Source: Rhypophila decipiens
Taxonomy: Eukaryota; Ascomycota; Sordariomycetes; Sordariales; Naviculisporaceae
Direction of reading: 5' to 3'
Length of the DNA stretch: 64,000 nucleotides
Assembly: GCA_033297075.1 (NCBI GenBank)
Contig: MU858046.1
Location: 806,001-870,000 of the forward strand
A model generated the notes under the pieces. The model was not told the DNA's origin, did no database searches, and saw only the letters and a program-made list of their open reading frames with translations. Positions 53,151 to 64,000 of the stretch are shown here, in pieces. Positions within the stretch are counted from its first letter, which is position 1, and every line of letters starts with the position of its first letter. Both the position numbers and the translations under genes were made by a program.

Positions 53151-55186
53151 TGCGATTCTGCGATTGTGGTAGTGAAGAGAATGTTGCGCCAAGTTGCGAT
53201 ACGTCCAGGCCAGCACACTCGGTGCTGTGAGCGATTGCCCGGGCTTCTTCGCGGGGTTATGGAAAAGCGTCAACCGAGGTTGCGGGGCAAAGAGTCGGTC
53301 GCTGGGGCCGGTAATTCGCGTTCTTGGCTGCTTGAACGGAGGGTTGCAGCCGGTTTGGCAATACCGGGGGAGGTTCAATTCGCAAGGCGCTCGAGGTTTA
53401 GTGAGGCTGCAGGATATCAGCAATTAAGTTTGAGTCGCGTGAGGAGGCAGGTAAATGGAGGCCCTGGTGGTGGGAGAGGTTGAACCGCGTGAATAATCCC
53501 GAGAACTCGAGGATGGGGAAGAAGCGGACCCCTCGTACCTTAATAATTGACTGATGGTCGCGGGGACTAGGACAGCTCGGAGCGATTGGTAGCGGAGAAA
53601 GATTGACAGAGTTTTTGACTGGGCTAGAACCTGGGAAGCTTGGGCCAAATCAATTAGTATTTCCGCTGTCGGGGGCGAGACAGGGTTCGATCTTAAAAGA
53701 CGCAACCCAGGCGAATCCACTTCCCACTCGTGTGATGGAGCGACAAAGATTCTGGGTCCTTGATCTACGGATCCGCAAGACTGGCACGCAGGAGGAGGTG
53801 GAGGGGCTGTGTACTCACTAGTCGTACTGTCGCCTGCCTTGAAATAAAAGATGTTATGCTCAGGGACCACGGAATAACTACCATGAGATTAACGTCTTTC
53901 GAATTCCGAGATGAGAGCGAGTGAGCGATGGGGATGAAATCTTCCAGCCCTCAGCAATGTTATCTTTGATCGAGGTTCAGTAATCGCCGAATGGGTGTTT
54001 AACCAACAGGCAGTCGCCGCATCCCGCGAGCTTAATAACCTTGAGGTGCTGTAGAGAGCTAGGCAGCTAAGGTATCGAAGAAATACGAGAAGGTGCTGAT
54101 TCTTGCCGGATTACACTTTGTTTCATTCAAAGATCTGGTCAATTATTCATGGTTGACAGAGTACTGGCACGGGATGAATGCGGCCGTCTTTCTTTCACAG
54201 CTCACCTCATTTAAGGCTGGGGTTCAAACGTCCCTGGCAATTGCTATTTCGGCACTTGCCAGCCTGCGCCTCCAACAACCAGCATATGATGTTCACGTTG
54301 GGAGCTACAAGTGCAACCTGTAACGATATATTGAGCCAATTGGATTTCCGTTATGAAATCCGAGATCTGCTTCCTCGTCGTCACTGATGATGCTCTGTTG
54401 ATAACCTGATGGTCTGGGCCATCTTTTGTGATACAGTACTATACAGCTCTGAATCCGAGTGAGTCAGCCGTGACGAAGTGCCTTTCCTGAATCGCGAACC
54501 ATCCATCATACTTCTCGTCCAACTTCCAATTGCATGATACCACGAATATATTCTCGCCATTTGACGTCGGACATGGAGAAAATAAAGAGCTTGATAGCTG
54601 CTGTACAGCGTCACAGGTCTCACCATGAAGACCCTTGATTTGGGGGGCTGGAAATCAGGGTGCGGGGCTTGCTGCATCTCGCCATCTGACGTCGTCTCCG
54701 AACCAAGACCGGCGTGGGGCTGCCAAGTCTCGATTACATAATATCCAACACTCCCGCATGTAACGGCGATCCGCCAGGCCCACTGTCGATGAGGGCTTTC
54801 CACTCTTTCAACGGTTTCTCGACGACCGTTCCTGAACAGCATCTCGATCCTGGATGCTTGATGTAGTGTAAAGACGGGTTGCGACGAAGGATCGGATCTT
54901 TGCGGACAGACAACCAAATCAGTCCGGACTGTGCCGAATATAACATGGCACCTGCAAGTCGGGATGTTCGGTTCATCACCGGTCGTTCGTTCATGGAATC
55001 GATCTTGATACTATTCGATACGCAAAACATAAACCATGGATCACCGACCGCATCTCACTTGATTTAACCTGTCACGAAATCATCGTCGACCCGAGCGTAG
55101 TTAATTTTGCCACCCTGAAGAAACCACTCCATTCGACAATCTCATTGACTCTTTAATCCATGACTAACCAACAGCCTGGAACCAAC
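53151..55186. other. 2.0-kb intergenic region
   Basis: NMNAT promoter and 3' flank of the FMN/FAD oxidoreductase. Minus-strand open frames at 53424-53870 and 54381-54917 begin with GTG or TTG and match nothing I know. Probably noncoding. Confidence 0.45.
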
Positions 55187-57391
55187 TCAATAACCGAAAC
55201 TTTCAGACACAAAGTCCTCCCCCTGAAGCCAGCCTTCAAGAATCGTCTGCATTGCCGGGCTCGCACACAAGTAATACTTTGTTCCATTTTGGCCCTCCTT
55301 CACGGCAAGCACATCCTGCTGCAGCAACCTTCGTTGAAAAGTACCCTGGGTCCCAAGGCAGTTGACCTTCTCGATAGCATTCTCAGCTTCTACCCCCGTG
55401 ACAAACAGCCGTGTTCTCTGAGCAAGACCTGGTATCCTCTGGAGGGAATCGACAACAACACCAAGATCTTCCGACCGTAAGCTCCATAACAAAATAAAGT
55501 CAGCGTCTGCTTTGATGAGTCCAGGGGCCTGCGCGAGTAACGGTGTGATGCCAACACCACCGGCCACGAAAACAGACCTGCCACCTCCAGTCGCAGTCGG
55601 GATCCTGAAGCTGTCCTCTCCGCCAAACCCAAGGACCGGAAGCTCCAGCGGTACTTGAAACTTGTAGTCCCATAAGAAACCCGTCGTGGGGCCGTGCCGT
55701 CGGACCGTGATCTCTAGCTCTGTTTCCTCCCCAGTGACTTCCTCCATCTCCTCAGGTAGACAATTCGAGACGGTAAACGTGCGAACAAAGTCATCGTTCA
55801 GACTCTGCGGATCGTCCTCGCGCATATGACTCCATCCCTGGTCGAGTTCGCCGCCAAAGTCGAGCGTGACATACTGAGCCGGTTTCCAAGCGGGAATAGG
55901 CCTTCCTTTCTCGTTCCGCAGCTTGAAGGTGTACCTCGCAATCGTAGGACTGAGAACATGCCTTTTGACCAAAGTAGCAATCGCAACTGGGCCATCCCCC
56001 TCATCATCCCCCACAACAACTCCAGGTAGCCCTTCACTTGCCAATCGTCGTACAGGCGGGTTATACGGGCTCCGATCAAGCGAGACACCACGAAATGGCA
56101 AACCATCCTTGACAAAGCGTGCTTCCTTGACCTTGATCTTGACAACAACCTTAGCATGAGGCATAACAGCCGCAGCCTTGAGCCCAACCAACAGCTCAGT
56201 CTCGCCAGTCAAGTACAGCACATCTGACGTCTCAAAGTCGGGAATAACAACCCCAATCCTGTTGTCAACCTGCAGGTTCCCGATCGACTGGTAAAGCTGA
56301 TTGCCCGAATACTCGGGATACACAAGTATCACCTCTCCATCTTGGTTCCTAAGCACCCGGATAAACCCCGCCGGCCCGCCCCGATGGTTCGTATCCATCG
56401 TCTTGCCATTAGTCGTAGACAAGAACATCATATCCGCCTGCTCAATCAAGCCCAGCGCCTGACTGGTTAGTTTCACGCCCCCCTTCATCCCAATAACCGT
56501 CGGATTCGGCACGTGGGCGTGGATCTCCTTGCGATTCATATATTTAGGACAGTTCCCTAGGCCTTCGTCGATAACCATTGCAAGCTGCATCTCTCTCACC
56601 GCTCTCTCGCTTTCCCCACTGTTGTTGTTATCCAAAGACGCAACAAGAACCCGCCCAGCAAGCTTGACTCTATCCCTCGTCTCGAGATCAACACTCAAGC
56701 CACTCATCATCTTGCCCTCCCCGGCAGGCTTGATAACCCCCCCGCCTTCCAAAGAATTATTGCCGTTGTTCTCATCAAGCTCAAGAAGCGCACCCAAAAA
56801 TGGGTCCCCCTTGACAGAAAGTAAACTCTGCAAAGCAAGGACATTCTTGGCCACAGGCCTGGCAAACCCTTTCTCCCCGCCCCAGAGGGTCGTCCAGATA
56901 TTCCCTTCCTGATCGAGGGTTCCTAATGCTACTATAGGGGACTCTGATACCCGGTAACCGTGGGAATAAGAGAGACCTTGCTGGGTGGGGTTTCGTCGGT
57001 TGGAAGTGGCTACTTTGAGGAGTTTATGCGCCGAGACTTCGCCTAGGTGCCAGCCTAGGGTGTTTGTTTCCATATTGTTGTTGTTTTCGGCGGCTTGGAT
57101 TTGGCTTGTTGCCATTTTGTTGTTGTTGTTTTTCTTGGTTTTGGACTTGGCTGCTGCTGCTGCTATCCCTGATGATAATTGTTGTTGCTGCTGCTGCTGG
57201 ACAAGGTATTGGTCAAGGTGGTAGGTTACTTCGGGCGAGAGGTTTGGTCCGAACTGGTACCGGTAGGTCGTTTTTGAGGAGACCAAAGGGATAGCGTCGG
57301 CGGGGAGGTTCTCAAAATAGTTGTTGATATCCAAGGAAAGAACTGGGATTATGATGACAAGTTGAAGGAGAAAAAGTTTGGGCGGATACAT
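55187..57391 (-). CDS. FMN-binding (PNPOx-like)/ferredoxin-reductase-type oxidoreductase fusion
   Basis: 734 aa, single exon. N-terminus MYPPKLFLLQLVIIIPVLSL is a possible signal peptide or anchor, followed by a low-complexity part (Gln, Ala, Lys and Asn runs, residues about 60-110). Residues about 110-430 resemble the pyridoxamine-5'-phosphate-oxidase-like split-barrel fold (PIVALGTLDQEGNIWTTLWGG, ADMMFLSTTNG, NHRGGPAGFIRVL). Residues about 460-734 form a ferredoxin-NADP-reductase-type module: FAD motif RTFTVSN near 535, NAD(P) motif VAGGVGITPLL near 607, YYLCASPAM near the end. There is no 2Fe-2S domain. Probably moves electrons from NAD(P)H to a flavin-bound substrate; the substrate is unknown. 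The core could start further in (METNTLGWHLGE), so the hydrophobic start needs transcript support. Confidence 0.82.
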   Translation of the reverse strand: MYPPKLFLLQLVIIIPVLSLDINNYFENLPADAIPLVSSKTTYRYQFGPNLSPEVTYHLDQYLVQQQQQQQLSSGIAAAAAKSKTKKNNNNKMATSQIQAAENNNNMETNTLGWHLGEVSAHKLLKVATSNRRNPTQQGLSYSHGYRVSESPIVALGTLDQEGNIWTTLWGGEKGFARPVAKNVLALQSLLSVKGDPFLGALLELDENNGNNSLEGGGVIKPAGEGKMMSGLSVDLETRDRVKLAGRVLVASLDNNNSGESERAVREMQLAMVIDEGLGNCPKYMNRKEIHAHVPNPTVIGMKGGVKLTSQALGLIEQADMMFLSTTNGKTMDTNHRGGPAGFIRVLRNQDGEVILVYPEYSGNQLYQSIGNLQVDNRIGVVIPDFETSDVLYLTGETELLVGLKAAAVMPHAKVVVKIKVKEARFVKDGLPFRGVSLDRSPYNPPVRRLASEGLPGVVVGDDEGDGPVAIATLVKRHVLSPTIARYTFKLRNEKGRPIPAWKPAQYVTLDFGGELDQGWSHMREDDPQSLNDDFVRTFTVSNCLPEEMEEVTGEETELEITVRRHGPTTGFLWDYKFQVPLELPVLGFGGEDSFRIPTATGGGRSVFVAGGVGITPLLAQAPGLIKADADFILLWSLRSEDLGVVVDSLQRIPGLAQRTRLFVTGVEAENAIEKVNCLGTQGTFQRRLLQQDVLAVKEGQNGTKYYLCASPAMQTILEGWLQGEDFVSESFGY
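57121..57203 (-). repeat. trinucleotide runs encoding Gln, Ala and Asn
   Basis: CAG/CAA, GCA and AAC runs in the coding strand encode QQQQQQQ, AAAAA and NNNN near the start of the oxidoreductase. Approximate bounds; likely polymorphic. Confidence 0.55.
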
Positions 57392-58447
57392 GTATGCTAA
57401 TTAACAACATATCAGATTAGTACAGCATTTTAAAGGACAGCATGTAGATCAGGGTCCTGCGGTTTACCCAAGTATCTGGATCTGGTTGGTCTCATTTTCT
57501 TTCAAGTTTCTTTGTAAGTCTTAATATAATATAAGCTCGAGTCCCCCCGCACTGAGGACGGGAGTCAAGTCCCTACTTACCTGCGGTGGTATTATTCATG
57601 CCCACTCTGCCCCTCGATGAGTAATCCGTCCGACAACAGCCTGAAGCGTTGGAAAGAAAAGGCGTGTCAAGTATCTCCGGCTGCGATTCCAAAAAAGATA
57701 CTGTAAAGATTGAGGTGAAAAGGTCAAACGGTTTGCCGTCCTTGTTGAATGACAAATCGGTTTCGACCGTAGTCCGGCCGAAGGGCGCGCACTAGGTAAG
57801 ACCGTAAGATGTGAATTGTCAACCAAACGTGATACGTAACACAAAGAAAGCACCTCAGTGAGGGCTACCAGTAAAGATCTCTTAAGCCATGCGGAAATTA
57901 TCATTCACTGGAACTGAGATGTTAACGCCAACATCCTGCACGTGGCCGAGTAATCACCCGGTGCTAAATAACCTCCAGTTTCAGTTTCATGAGCCAGTGA
58001 GGATCACTCTGCACAATGGGCACCAGATCTTCAAGTAAGGTAAATATGTATTATCATCAATCCGTGAATATATGCACAAGTTGCATCCGCCGCCATGTCG
58101 ACAAAAGGCCTTTCATGGCCAAAGAAAATAAAAATGAAAAAGGTATCTTCAACTCCTCAAAAACCAGCAATATACTATCCATGGCATTGGATGCAAAGGT
58201 ATTGTTTGGTGGTATCATAAATGTACAATCCAAGCTAGCTCCCTAGAGACTAGTTGTTCATGTTCCAAGTTTCGCTCGAAACATTTGACGAAATTCCCGT
58301 GTCATGGTATCCATCCAACTGACTGTAAATTCGAGCAGGCAAAGTCGTGTATATTTGCCGCTGTATATCGTCGGTTGTTATCCCATCACCCGAAACAGGC
58401 AGACTCTGTTACCGGTATAACTCAAGAAGGTCGTCAAAAGAAGACCG
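57392..58447. other. intergenic region
   Basis: Promoter of the oxidoreductase and 3' flank of the KCH-type gene, both on the minus strand. No gene supported. Confidence 0.5.
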
Positions 58448-60700
58448 TCAATACCTCCGCCCGCCATTTTGTTCAACGTCCTGGTCCCACCCGCTTCCGC
58501 CATCTCCATAGCCTCCGCCATCATAGCCTCCGCCATTGCCATAGCCAGGTCGACTCGGGCCAGGGGCAGTTCGCTGGCTGTTGGAGGTCATGGGACGGTT
58601 GATGCTGTTCCCCATGTTGGAACCCATGTTATAATCATAGCCTCGATCTTCGTAGTCTTGTGACTGACTGAAGCCATACGTTGGCTGGCCTGGATATTGT
58701 GCTTGTCCGGGAGGCGGACTCCGCATGTTTCTCGCCGAGCCGTTGCTACCAGTCGGCCGATGCTGCGGTTGGAATGGGCCACCCATCGTCCTCTGCGATC
58801 CGAAACTATCAGACTGCTCATGTCGAGGCTGAACCGGGGCCGTCATGTTGCGCTGTGGAGGATATGGTTGAGGGCCTCTCGGTGGCATTGGGTTGGTTGC
58901 GCTGCGCATAGGGTACCCATCTGGTCCTCTTGGGGACAGCGGCCCGTTCCGATACGTGTTGGTCGATGGTGCGGGGCTAGCACGACCACTCGAGTATTCA
59001 TCAAATGGGAAGCCGGGTCTGGAATTCGAGCTCCCTGGGTACGGTCCGGGTCCTCTGGAGCCTACAGTCCCTCCCGTTACCGATCGAACAGGTGGGGGAA
59101 ACGGTGGCATCGACTCGGTGGGTGCTGGGCTGGCGGTGTACCCGGCTCGAAGTGAGGACCCGTTGGACTCCATTCGCTGAAGCTGAGGGCCTGGTCCGTA
59201 ACTCCTGTTCGTCGCTGATGTATCCATTCGCTCAAGCTGGGGGCCCTGTCCGTAGCTCCGGTTTGTTGACATGGTAGCAGTACGGGAAGGAGGAAGAGGC
59301 TGGTTGGTTGCACCAGTAAATGTTGACATGGTAGCAGTGCGGGAAGGAGGGAGAGGCGTGTTATTTGCGCCAGTAAATGGCAGCGTAGGTTGCCTGGAGT
59401 TCGTGTAGTTGTTACGATCAAGGTTTGGTAGTGTGGGTGCGGGAGACGCTGAACGGCCGGGCTCAGCAGCGGCGCCAAGAAGGGACACTTTGCTGGAATA
59501 GCTGGTCGACGACATCATGGTCCCAGTACGGCTCGGCATTGGTCTGCCTAGAGAGTTCATTTCGAAGCTCCCAGGGGTGCTTGGTCTTGACGAGTCCACG
59601 GTCACTGAGGCCATCGTCTCCTGTCGCTTCAGACTCGGCATTTCGGGAAGCTTGTCGTCGCCAAAGCCGGGCGGGAGACTTGGAAGCGTCGGCTGCATCG
59701 TCATGGGCCTGTCCTCCCCGTTCTTCTTTGCTGCCTTCATCTCAGCCTTCCTCCTCTTGCGCTCATCCTCGGCCATTGCTTTGTTGATCTTGATGGAGAC
59801 GATCTGTTTCAGACGCTTGTTGATCTTGCGTTCACAGAAACCAGTCAACCCACCATCGTCCCTAGGGATGATGTGCCACAGGTAAAAGACAAACAGCACA
59901 GCGGCAATAAGAAGCGAGAGAAAAGAGAAGACCCAAATGACAAGAGTGAAGGCCATGCCCGACAGCACGACAACCTGCCGTGAATCCTGCTCTGCCAATT
60001 GTCTCAACTTGTCAAAGAAGTTGAGGAAACCACTCTCAAAGCTCTCGCCATTTACCGAGAGCTGAGCGTTGTATACCGAATAGATGGTGAACGCGTTGAT
60101 GACCTGGCGTGGCCCGGAACATAACAAGACGCGAATCCAGGACTGGAAGCTGAAGTACGTGAACAGAGCCACGTACTCAGAGCCCTTCTTGCTCTTGGTG
60201 AGTTCGGCGAAAACCAGGAAACGTCTCCATCCTCGACCCCGCCCCATTCGAATACTTTCCAGCCGCGCAGCCAGACTGTCGAGAAAGCATTCTGCCACAC
60301 TCCCTCTACTCATAATCTTGCGTGCCCGGATGTGCTCAAAAGCAAGGTTGACGACGGACAAAATGATGCAGACCGAGAAGACGTATTTGGAGACATCGAA
60401 GGGAATAATCTGGGTGAGCTCGATCGAAGATGCCCAGTTGTTAAAGACCAGCAGCTGGACGGCGGTGAAAATATCGACGGTATAGACGGCAATCGAGAGA
60501 AATAGCGAGAACCAAAGGAAGGCATAGGCGAACGGCGTGAAGCAAGAAGTTGATTTGAAGTCATTGAGACTCTGTCGGCGAATATTCGAATTAGCATCTC
60601 TCACAGAATTCCATCACACAAGAGTATTCCTCACAATATAGTCCCATTTCTGCTCGGGATGAACCTCGACATGCCGTCGGCGATGGCTCATGAACCCCAT
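58448..60700 (-). CDS. KCH1: KCH-type fungal potassium transporter
   Basis: Homologue of yeast Kch1/Prm6, low-affinity K+ influx proteins of the plasma membrane that support calcium signalling in response to pheromone and stress. Two exons: 60700-60635 (22 codons) and 60571-58448; 63-nt intron with GTGAGG donor and GACAG acceptor. Splicing restores the family start QKWDYI-SLNDFKSTSCF; without it the large exon has only a GTG start. 729 aa. Four or so hydrophobic segments lie in residues 30-260 (AYAFLWFSLFLSIAVY, YVFSVCIILSVV, ALFTYFSFQSWIRVLL, ALTLVIW-like), with the conserved GRGRGWRRFLVFAELTKSKKG. The rest is a Pro/Ser/Gly-rich cytosolic tail with tandem repeats. Confidence 0.88.
59171..59278 (-). 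repeat. 54-bp tandem repeat in KCH tail
   Basis: Two 54-bp units (starting 59171 and 59225) encode NRSYGxGPQLxRMxS twice. Divergent but clearly related. Confidence 0.65.
59265..59378 (-). repeat. 57-bp tandem duplication in KCH tail
   Basis: Units 59265-59321 and 59322-59378 match at most positions and encode FTGAxNxPLPPSRTATMST twice, in frame. Confidence 0.8.
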
Positions 60701-63188
60701 TATGAGAATAAATAACGGCCGTAAAGAACGAATGAATTGAATAAAAAGATTCGACACAGTCGAATGTCGAAAAGTGCAAAAAGCACAGCGTCGTCGTCTG
60801 AGGGTATCGTAAAAGGCAGTCAGAGACGCTCCCGGCCCGCCGTTCGCACAAGTCGATCCTCGCCCGCGATGGTGTCGACTGTGCCTACGTCGACAAAGGA
60901 GCCTGTCACTCCTAGCATACGTTGTCGACGGCGGTGGAGGTGGGAACCCGTGAAGAGAGTGACGGAGAAAGAAAGTAAACAAGAAAAGGCCGAAAGGGCG
61001 GGTGGTGGCGCCTGGTCGAGGCGGTGGGTGTGTCAGGATTCCAATATCTGGCCCTGCTAGACTCGCATTGTTGGATCCGCCAGCAGTGATCGATGAGTGG
61101 AATCAATGGGACGATGGTCTTCAGGCGTCGGGACCGAGTACAGACTGACTTCCAGCAAGATTCCGTCGGTCAATTACCAAAGTCGTTGGCGGTGATCAAC
61201 ACTATAGGCCGCTCTCCCCGAGTTTGATCGACTGGAAAGATGCTTGGTCCTTGTGAGCTGTCAGAAATGCGAGCCGTCGTTGGGAGTTCGTCCGTTCCTC
61301 GGTTCGATAATCGTTCGCAGAATCCGTCGTGGGAGTTCAATGTCAAAGGAATGTGGGTTGCTCTTGTCGTTTACCGACAAGTCAATATCAATAATGAGTG
61401 AACAATATCAGCGTCGTAAGGACGCCCAAAGGTACCGACCAAAAGGTCCTGTTCGCAGAAAAACCCGAATGAGTGTAAAGGGAGAATCTGCGACAGGAAG
61501 GGGTTGGGGGAGGGGAGACAGGAGTTTGGCGACGGATGCAGGGAAAGAGCCAGGACAGGAGGATCTGAACGTCTGAAGGCCTCCCCAGCTCCCAATCGGG
61601 GGACCCCTTCCGTCTCTTGATGAATGCTCTCTGGGGATTGGCCGGTTGGTCCCTGGGCCCACTCACAATTTGGTGTGGGGGAGACGGGTGGCTTCGACAC
61701 TTGAATGGTTCGCGTGCATTGTACAAAATATGAGGCACAAGCGGCCATGGCGGTTCAATTGAGGAATCTTCTATTTCACGACATCGGACGACACAGAACA
61801 ATATCCCGAATTTGTGTTCTGAGCGTATCGCATTGTTTCTGTTGTTGTGCAGCCTACGATTCCATCAAACCCTTGCAACACTAACACCGAGAGGCTGTAA
61901 TTGTACACCGATCGAGTTTCAACAGACAGTCCCAACCTTTGTTACTCGATCTGTTTATTGTAGGGATAGGTGCAAATGCCGTTAGACCCGCTAGCGCAGG
62001 TACCTTTCCCCATTCATGCCATGTGGACTGGTCTCGGCGCTCGAACCCCTGCGCGACCAAGGAGGCGCCCTGTGTCGTGATTGGTTTATTTCCTCAACCT
62101 TGAGCTCTCCTTGGCGAGATTGCTTGCCATGAAACAACGCACATGCCACTGGCTGGATAAATCCAACACCGAGAAACTTGAAACAAGGAGCGCCTCTGTG
62201 TGAGTGTCTCTCTCTTGCAGAAAAGGAGGAGGATAACGGGAAGAATTGCGACAGAGGCAAAACTTTAAGCGGCGAGCAAACAACTGGAAATCAAAATCGT
62301 TCTGAGGCATCTTCGCCGCAGCGTCGCCCAAGTCAACGGAGTCGCACATCTTCTTAGAGGCAGTTTGCTTAGCCTTGGTAAGAACTCGAGAAGCAATTCC
62401 ATGTTCGACCAGGTTCACACAAGACCGGCGGAATTAAGCCCTCCCGGCGTAAGCACGAGGTGGGCATAATGAAATAAACTTCCATCTCACTTTTAAGCTT
62501 CAATTTTCCAACGATGACATTTCCCAAATTGGCAGGTCTGGGATCGGACATTAACATGACATGCAGCTCAACTTTCGGCAGGAGGTAGTGAAAACTGATA
62601 GCATATCAGCTCGAGAATCGAGGACTCTCACGAAGTCGTCACGAACTAAGGAGAGCATTCGGAAAAAAACTCAGGGCATCGAGGTTCGTTGGTGTCACTT
62701 GGTGATGATACAAGCGCGAATGTTGTGGCTTGCCGCGCGCTTCTTTCGGATATGTGGGTGCCCGACTTTTGAGGTACGTACAGCCTGTACCAGATTCCGT
62801 ACCACGCAAATATCTTTTACCGGTTCCCAAGTCGACATGTCCAGGTAAAATGATAGGTCATAAGTTGTTTAAGCTTCTTTGTAGTCTATGAGCTCTTAAC
62901 GTCAATCTTTCATCCGATGTCTAGCATGATCTTCAACTCCCGTCTTAGTCTAGCACCCAGTCGCACGGCCTGGGAGCAGCCTCTCCGCCTGGCCTGTCCT
63001 GTTTGTCGGTCTCCCGTCCGGTCTTGAGGGCTTGTCGTCCGGCCCGCCTTGGCCGGACCATCAACCGGTGAACATCTTGACAGATTCCCAAATCAAACCC
63101 AGGAGCAAACAAAAAAAGCAAGCATTCTATCAGTTTATCCAGCCCTCTTCACCCCAACACTCCTGAGCCCTTTCGTGTAATCCCTTCC
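60701..63188. other. 2.5-kb intergenic region
   Basis: KCH-type promoter and leader, then the 3' flank of the phosphatase gene. Several short open frames, none with a good start and coding character. Confidence 0.5.
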
Positions 63189-63998
63189 TCACTGCTCCGG
63201 AATATCAGGCACCCGTCCCCCCCTAAATTCCTCCTCAATCTTGTTCTGCACCACACTCCTCAACTCATACTGCTCCGTCTCCGTAAGACCCGTCGCACTG
63301 CCCCTCCTCTTCCTCCAAGACACCCTCGTCTCCTTCAACCTCGCATCCTCCCCAGTAAAATCAACAAACTCATAACTCCTCCACTCAGTATTCTGCCACC
63401 CCGTACCAACATTAGCCTTCATGCCATCCCAATCCTGCGTCAGAAAGTGCAGAAACCCCCCGTGCGTGACAACAGCTATGTGAACCTCCTCCTCCTCCTT
63501 GTCCTTCCCATCAAGATACTCCAGCGCAAGGTCTCGAATCTGCCGTCTTGCACTCTTCGCTCTGGCCTCCAGCCCGGACATGGTCGGAAAATTAGGCCCC
63601 CCAAAGGACTTGTCATTCCACCCCTCCTTCAACCGTCCCAGATCCACATTCCCCTTGTCCCCAAACTCCTCCTTGAGCTTTTGGAGATCAGACCCGATAT
63701 CACACGGCAAATTCGAGACCTCTTGTAACTCGGAAATAGCCAGGACCTTTTTGCCAGCCGGGTTGGAGTCGGCGTCGTAAACAGAGGGTTTGAATGACAG
63801 CAGACAAGTGTACAACGTCCGGCGCATCGGCGACGCAACGAGGTGCGTAATCTTGTCGTGGAATGGGAAATTCTTGCAAAGCGTGGCGCATTGTTCCTCC
63901 CCCTTGGGGGTCAGATCGGGATCGGGGAGGGCGTGGTTTGCGTAGGAGAGGTTGTGGTACCCTTGGGCGTGGCGGACTAGGTGGACGTAGACTGGCAT
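63189..63998 (-). CDS. histidine phosphatase (phosphoglycerate-mutase-like) family protein
   Basis: 269 aa, single exon, ATG at 63998 only 3 bases from the window end. The catalytic motif LVRHAQGYHNL near residues 7-17 contains the phospho-accepting His; SPMRRTLYT supplies a conserved Arg and VVTHGGFLHFL the second His. Similar in size to yeast Pmu1-like phosphatases of branch 1. It lacks a signal peptide, so a cytosolic small-molecule phosphatase is likely; the substrate is unknown. The upstream promoter is outside the window. Confidence 0.9.
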   Translation of the reverse strand: MPVYVHLVRHAQGYHNLSYANHALPDPDLTPKGEEQCATLCKNFPFHDKITHLVASPMRRTLYTCLLSFKPSVYDADSNPAGKKVLAISELQEVSNLPCDIGSDLQKLKEEFGDKGNVDLGRLKEGWNDKSFGGPNFPTMSGLEARAKSARRQIRDLALEYLDGKDKEEEEVHIAVVTHGGFLHFLTQDWDGMKANVGTGWQNTEWRSYEFVDFTGEDARLKETRVSWRKRRGSATGLTETEQYELRSVVQNKIEEEFRGGRVPDIPEQ

Positions 63999-64000
63999 CT

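Noticed and set aside
53424..53870. Minus-strand 148-codon frame with six prolines
   Set aside because: GTG start, no family match, lies in the NMNAT upstream region.
54381..54917. Minus-strand 178-codon frame
   Set aside because: TTG start and no coding character beyond being open; kept as intergenic.
1..64000. Transposons, RIP-mutated repeats, biosynthetic cluster, heterokaryon-incompatibility genes
   Set aside because: Looked for and not seen; no terminal repeats, transposase motifs, AT-rich blocks or backbone synthases.

Overview
This window reads as nuclear DNA of a filamentous ascomycete, most likely a Sordariomycete (order not certain). Genes carry short introns of about 50-120 nt with GTRNGT-type donors and CTAAC/CTGAC-like branch sites. 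Gene spacing is loose (0.1-3 kb). The families are typical of Pezizomycotina, and the HP1, KCH, TOK and Tht1/Kar5 homologues are fungal in style. I found no transposon, CRISPR array, rRNA, phage or obvious secondary-metabolite cluster. All gene models come from reading the sequence; splice sites were chosen by frame continuity and by known protein motifs.

Left part (1-16 kb): a copper P-type ATPase cut off by the window start (-), an orphan gene (-), an orphan two-exon gene (+), a LITAF-domain zinc protein (-), the 3'(2'),5'-bisphosphate nucleotidase of sulfate assimilation (+), mitochondrial ribosomal protein uL6m (-) and a Tht1/Kar5-like nuclear fusion protein (+). Next come a tRNA-Gly(UCC), the sulfite reductase flavoprotein subunit (MET10-like, +) and a mitochondrial hydroxyacid-oxoacid transhydrogenase (+).

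Middle part (23-44 kb): a predicted GPI-anchored secreted protein (-), a tandem pair of tRNA-Gln(CUG) genes (-), an Rsm1/NIPA zinc-finger protein (+), a TOK1-type potassium channel (-), a mitochondrial alpha/beta-hydrolase (+), a full-length ABCA transporter (-), cytosolic lysyl-tRNA synthetase (-) and a large low-complexity fungal protein with a small Cys motif (-).

Right part (44-64 kb): a gene-free stretch of 3.2 kb, an HP1 heterochromatin protein with five introns (+), a 50-residue membrane protein with a likely 5' UTR intron (+), NMN adenylyltransferase (-), an FMN-binding/ferredoxin-reductase fusion (-), a KCH-type potassium transporter (-) and a histidine phosphatase (-).

Most genes are housekeeping and do not form one pathway. 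Two loose themes appear. One is sulfur assimilation: the bisphosphate nucleotidase and sulfite reductase lie 6 kb apart. The other is ion homeostasis: copper ATPase, TOK1, KCH and the salt-sensitive HAL2-type enzyme. I do not see a convincing new multi-gene system. The most interesting local signals are the intron-plus/intron-minus tRNA-Gln twins, a decayed coding repeat that runs past the Kar5-like stop codon, the 50-aa membrane protein, and two orphan fungal proteins.
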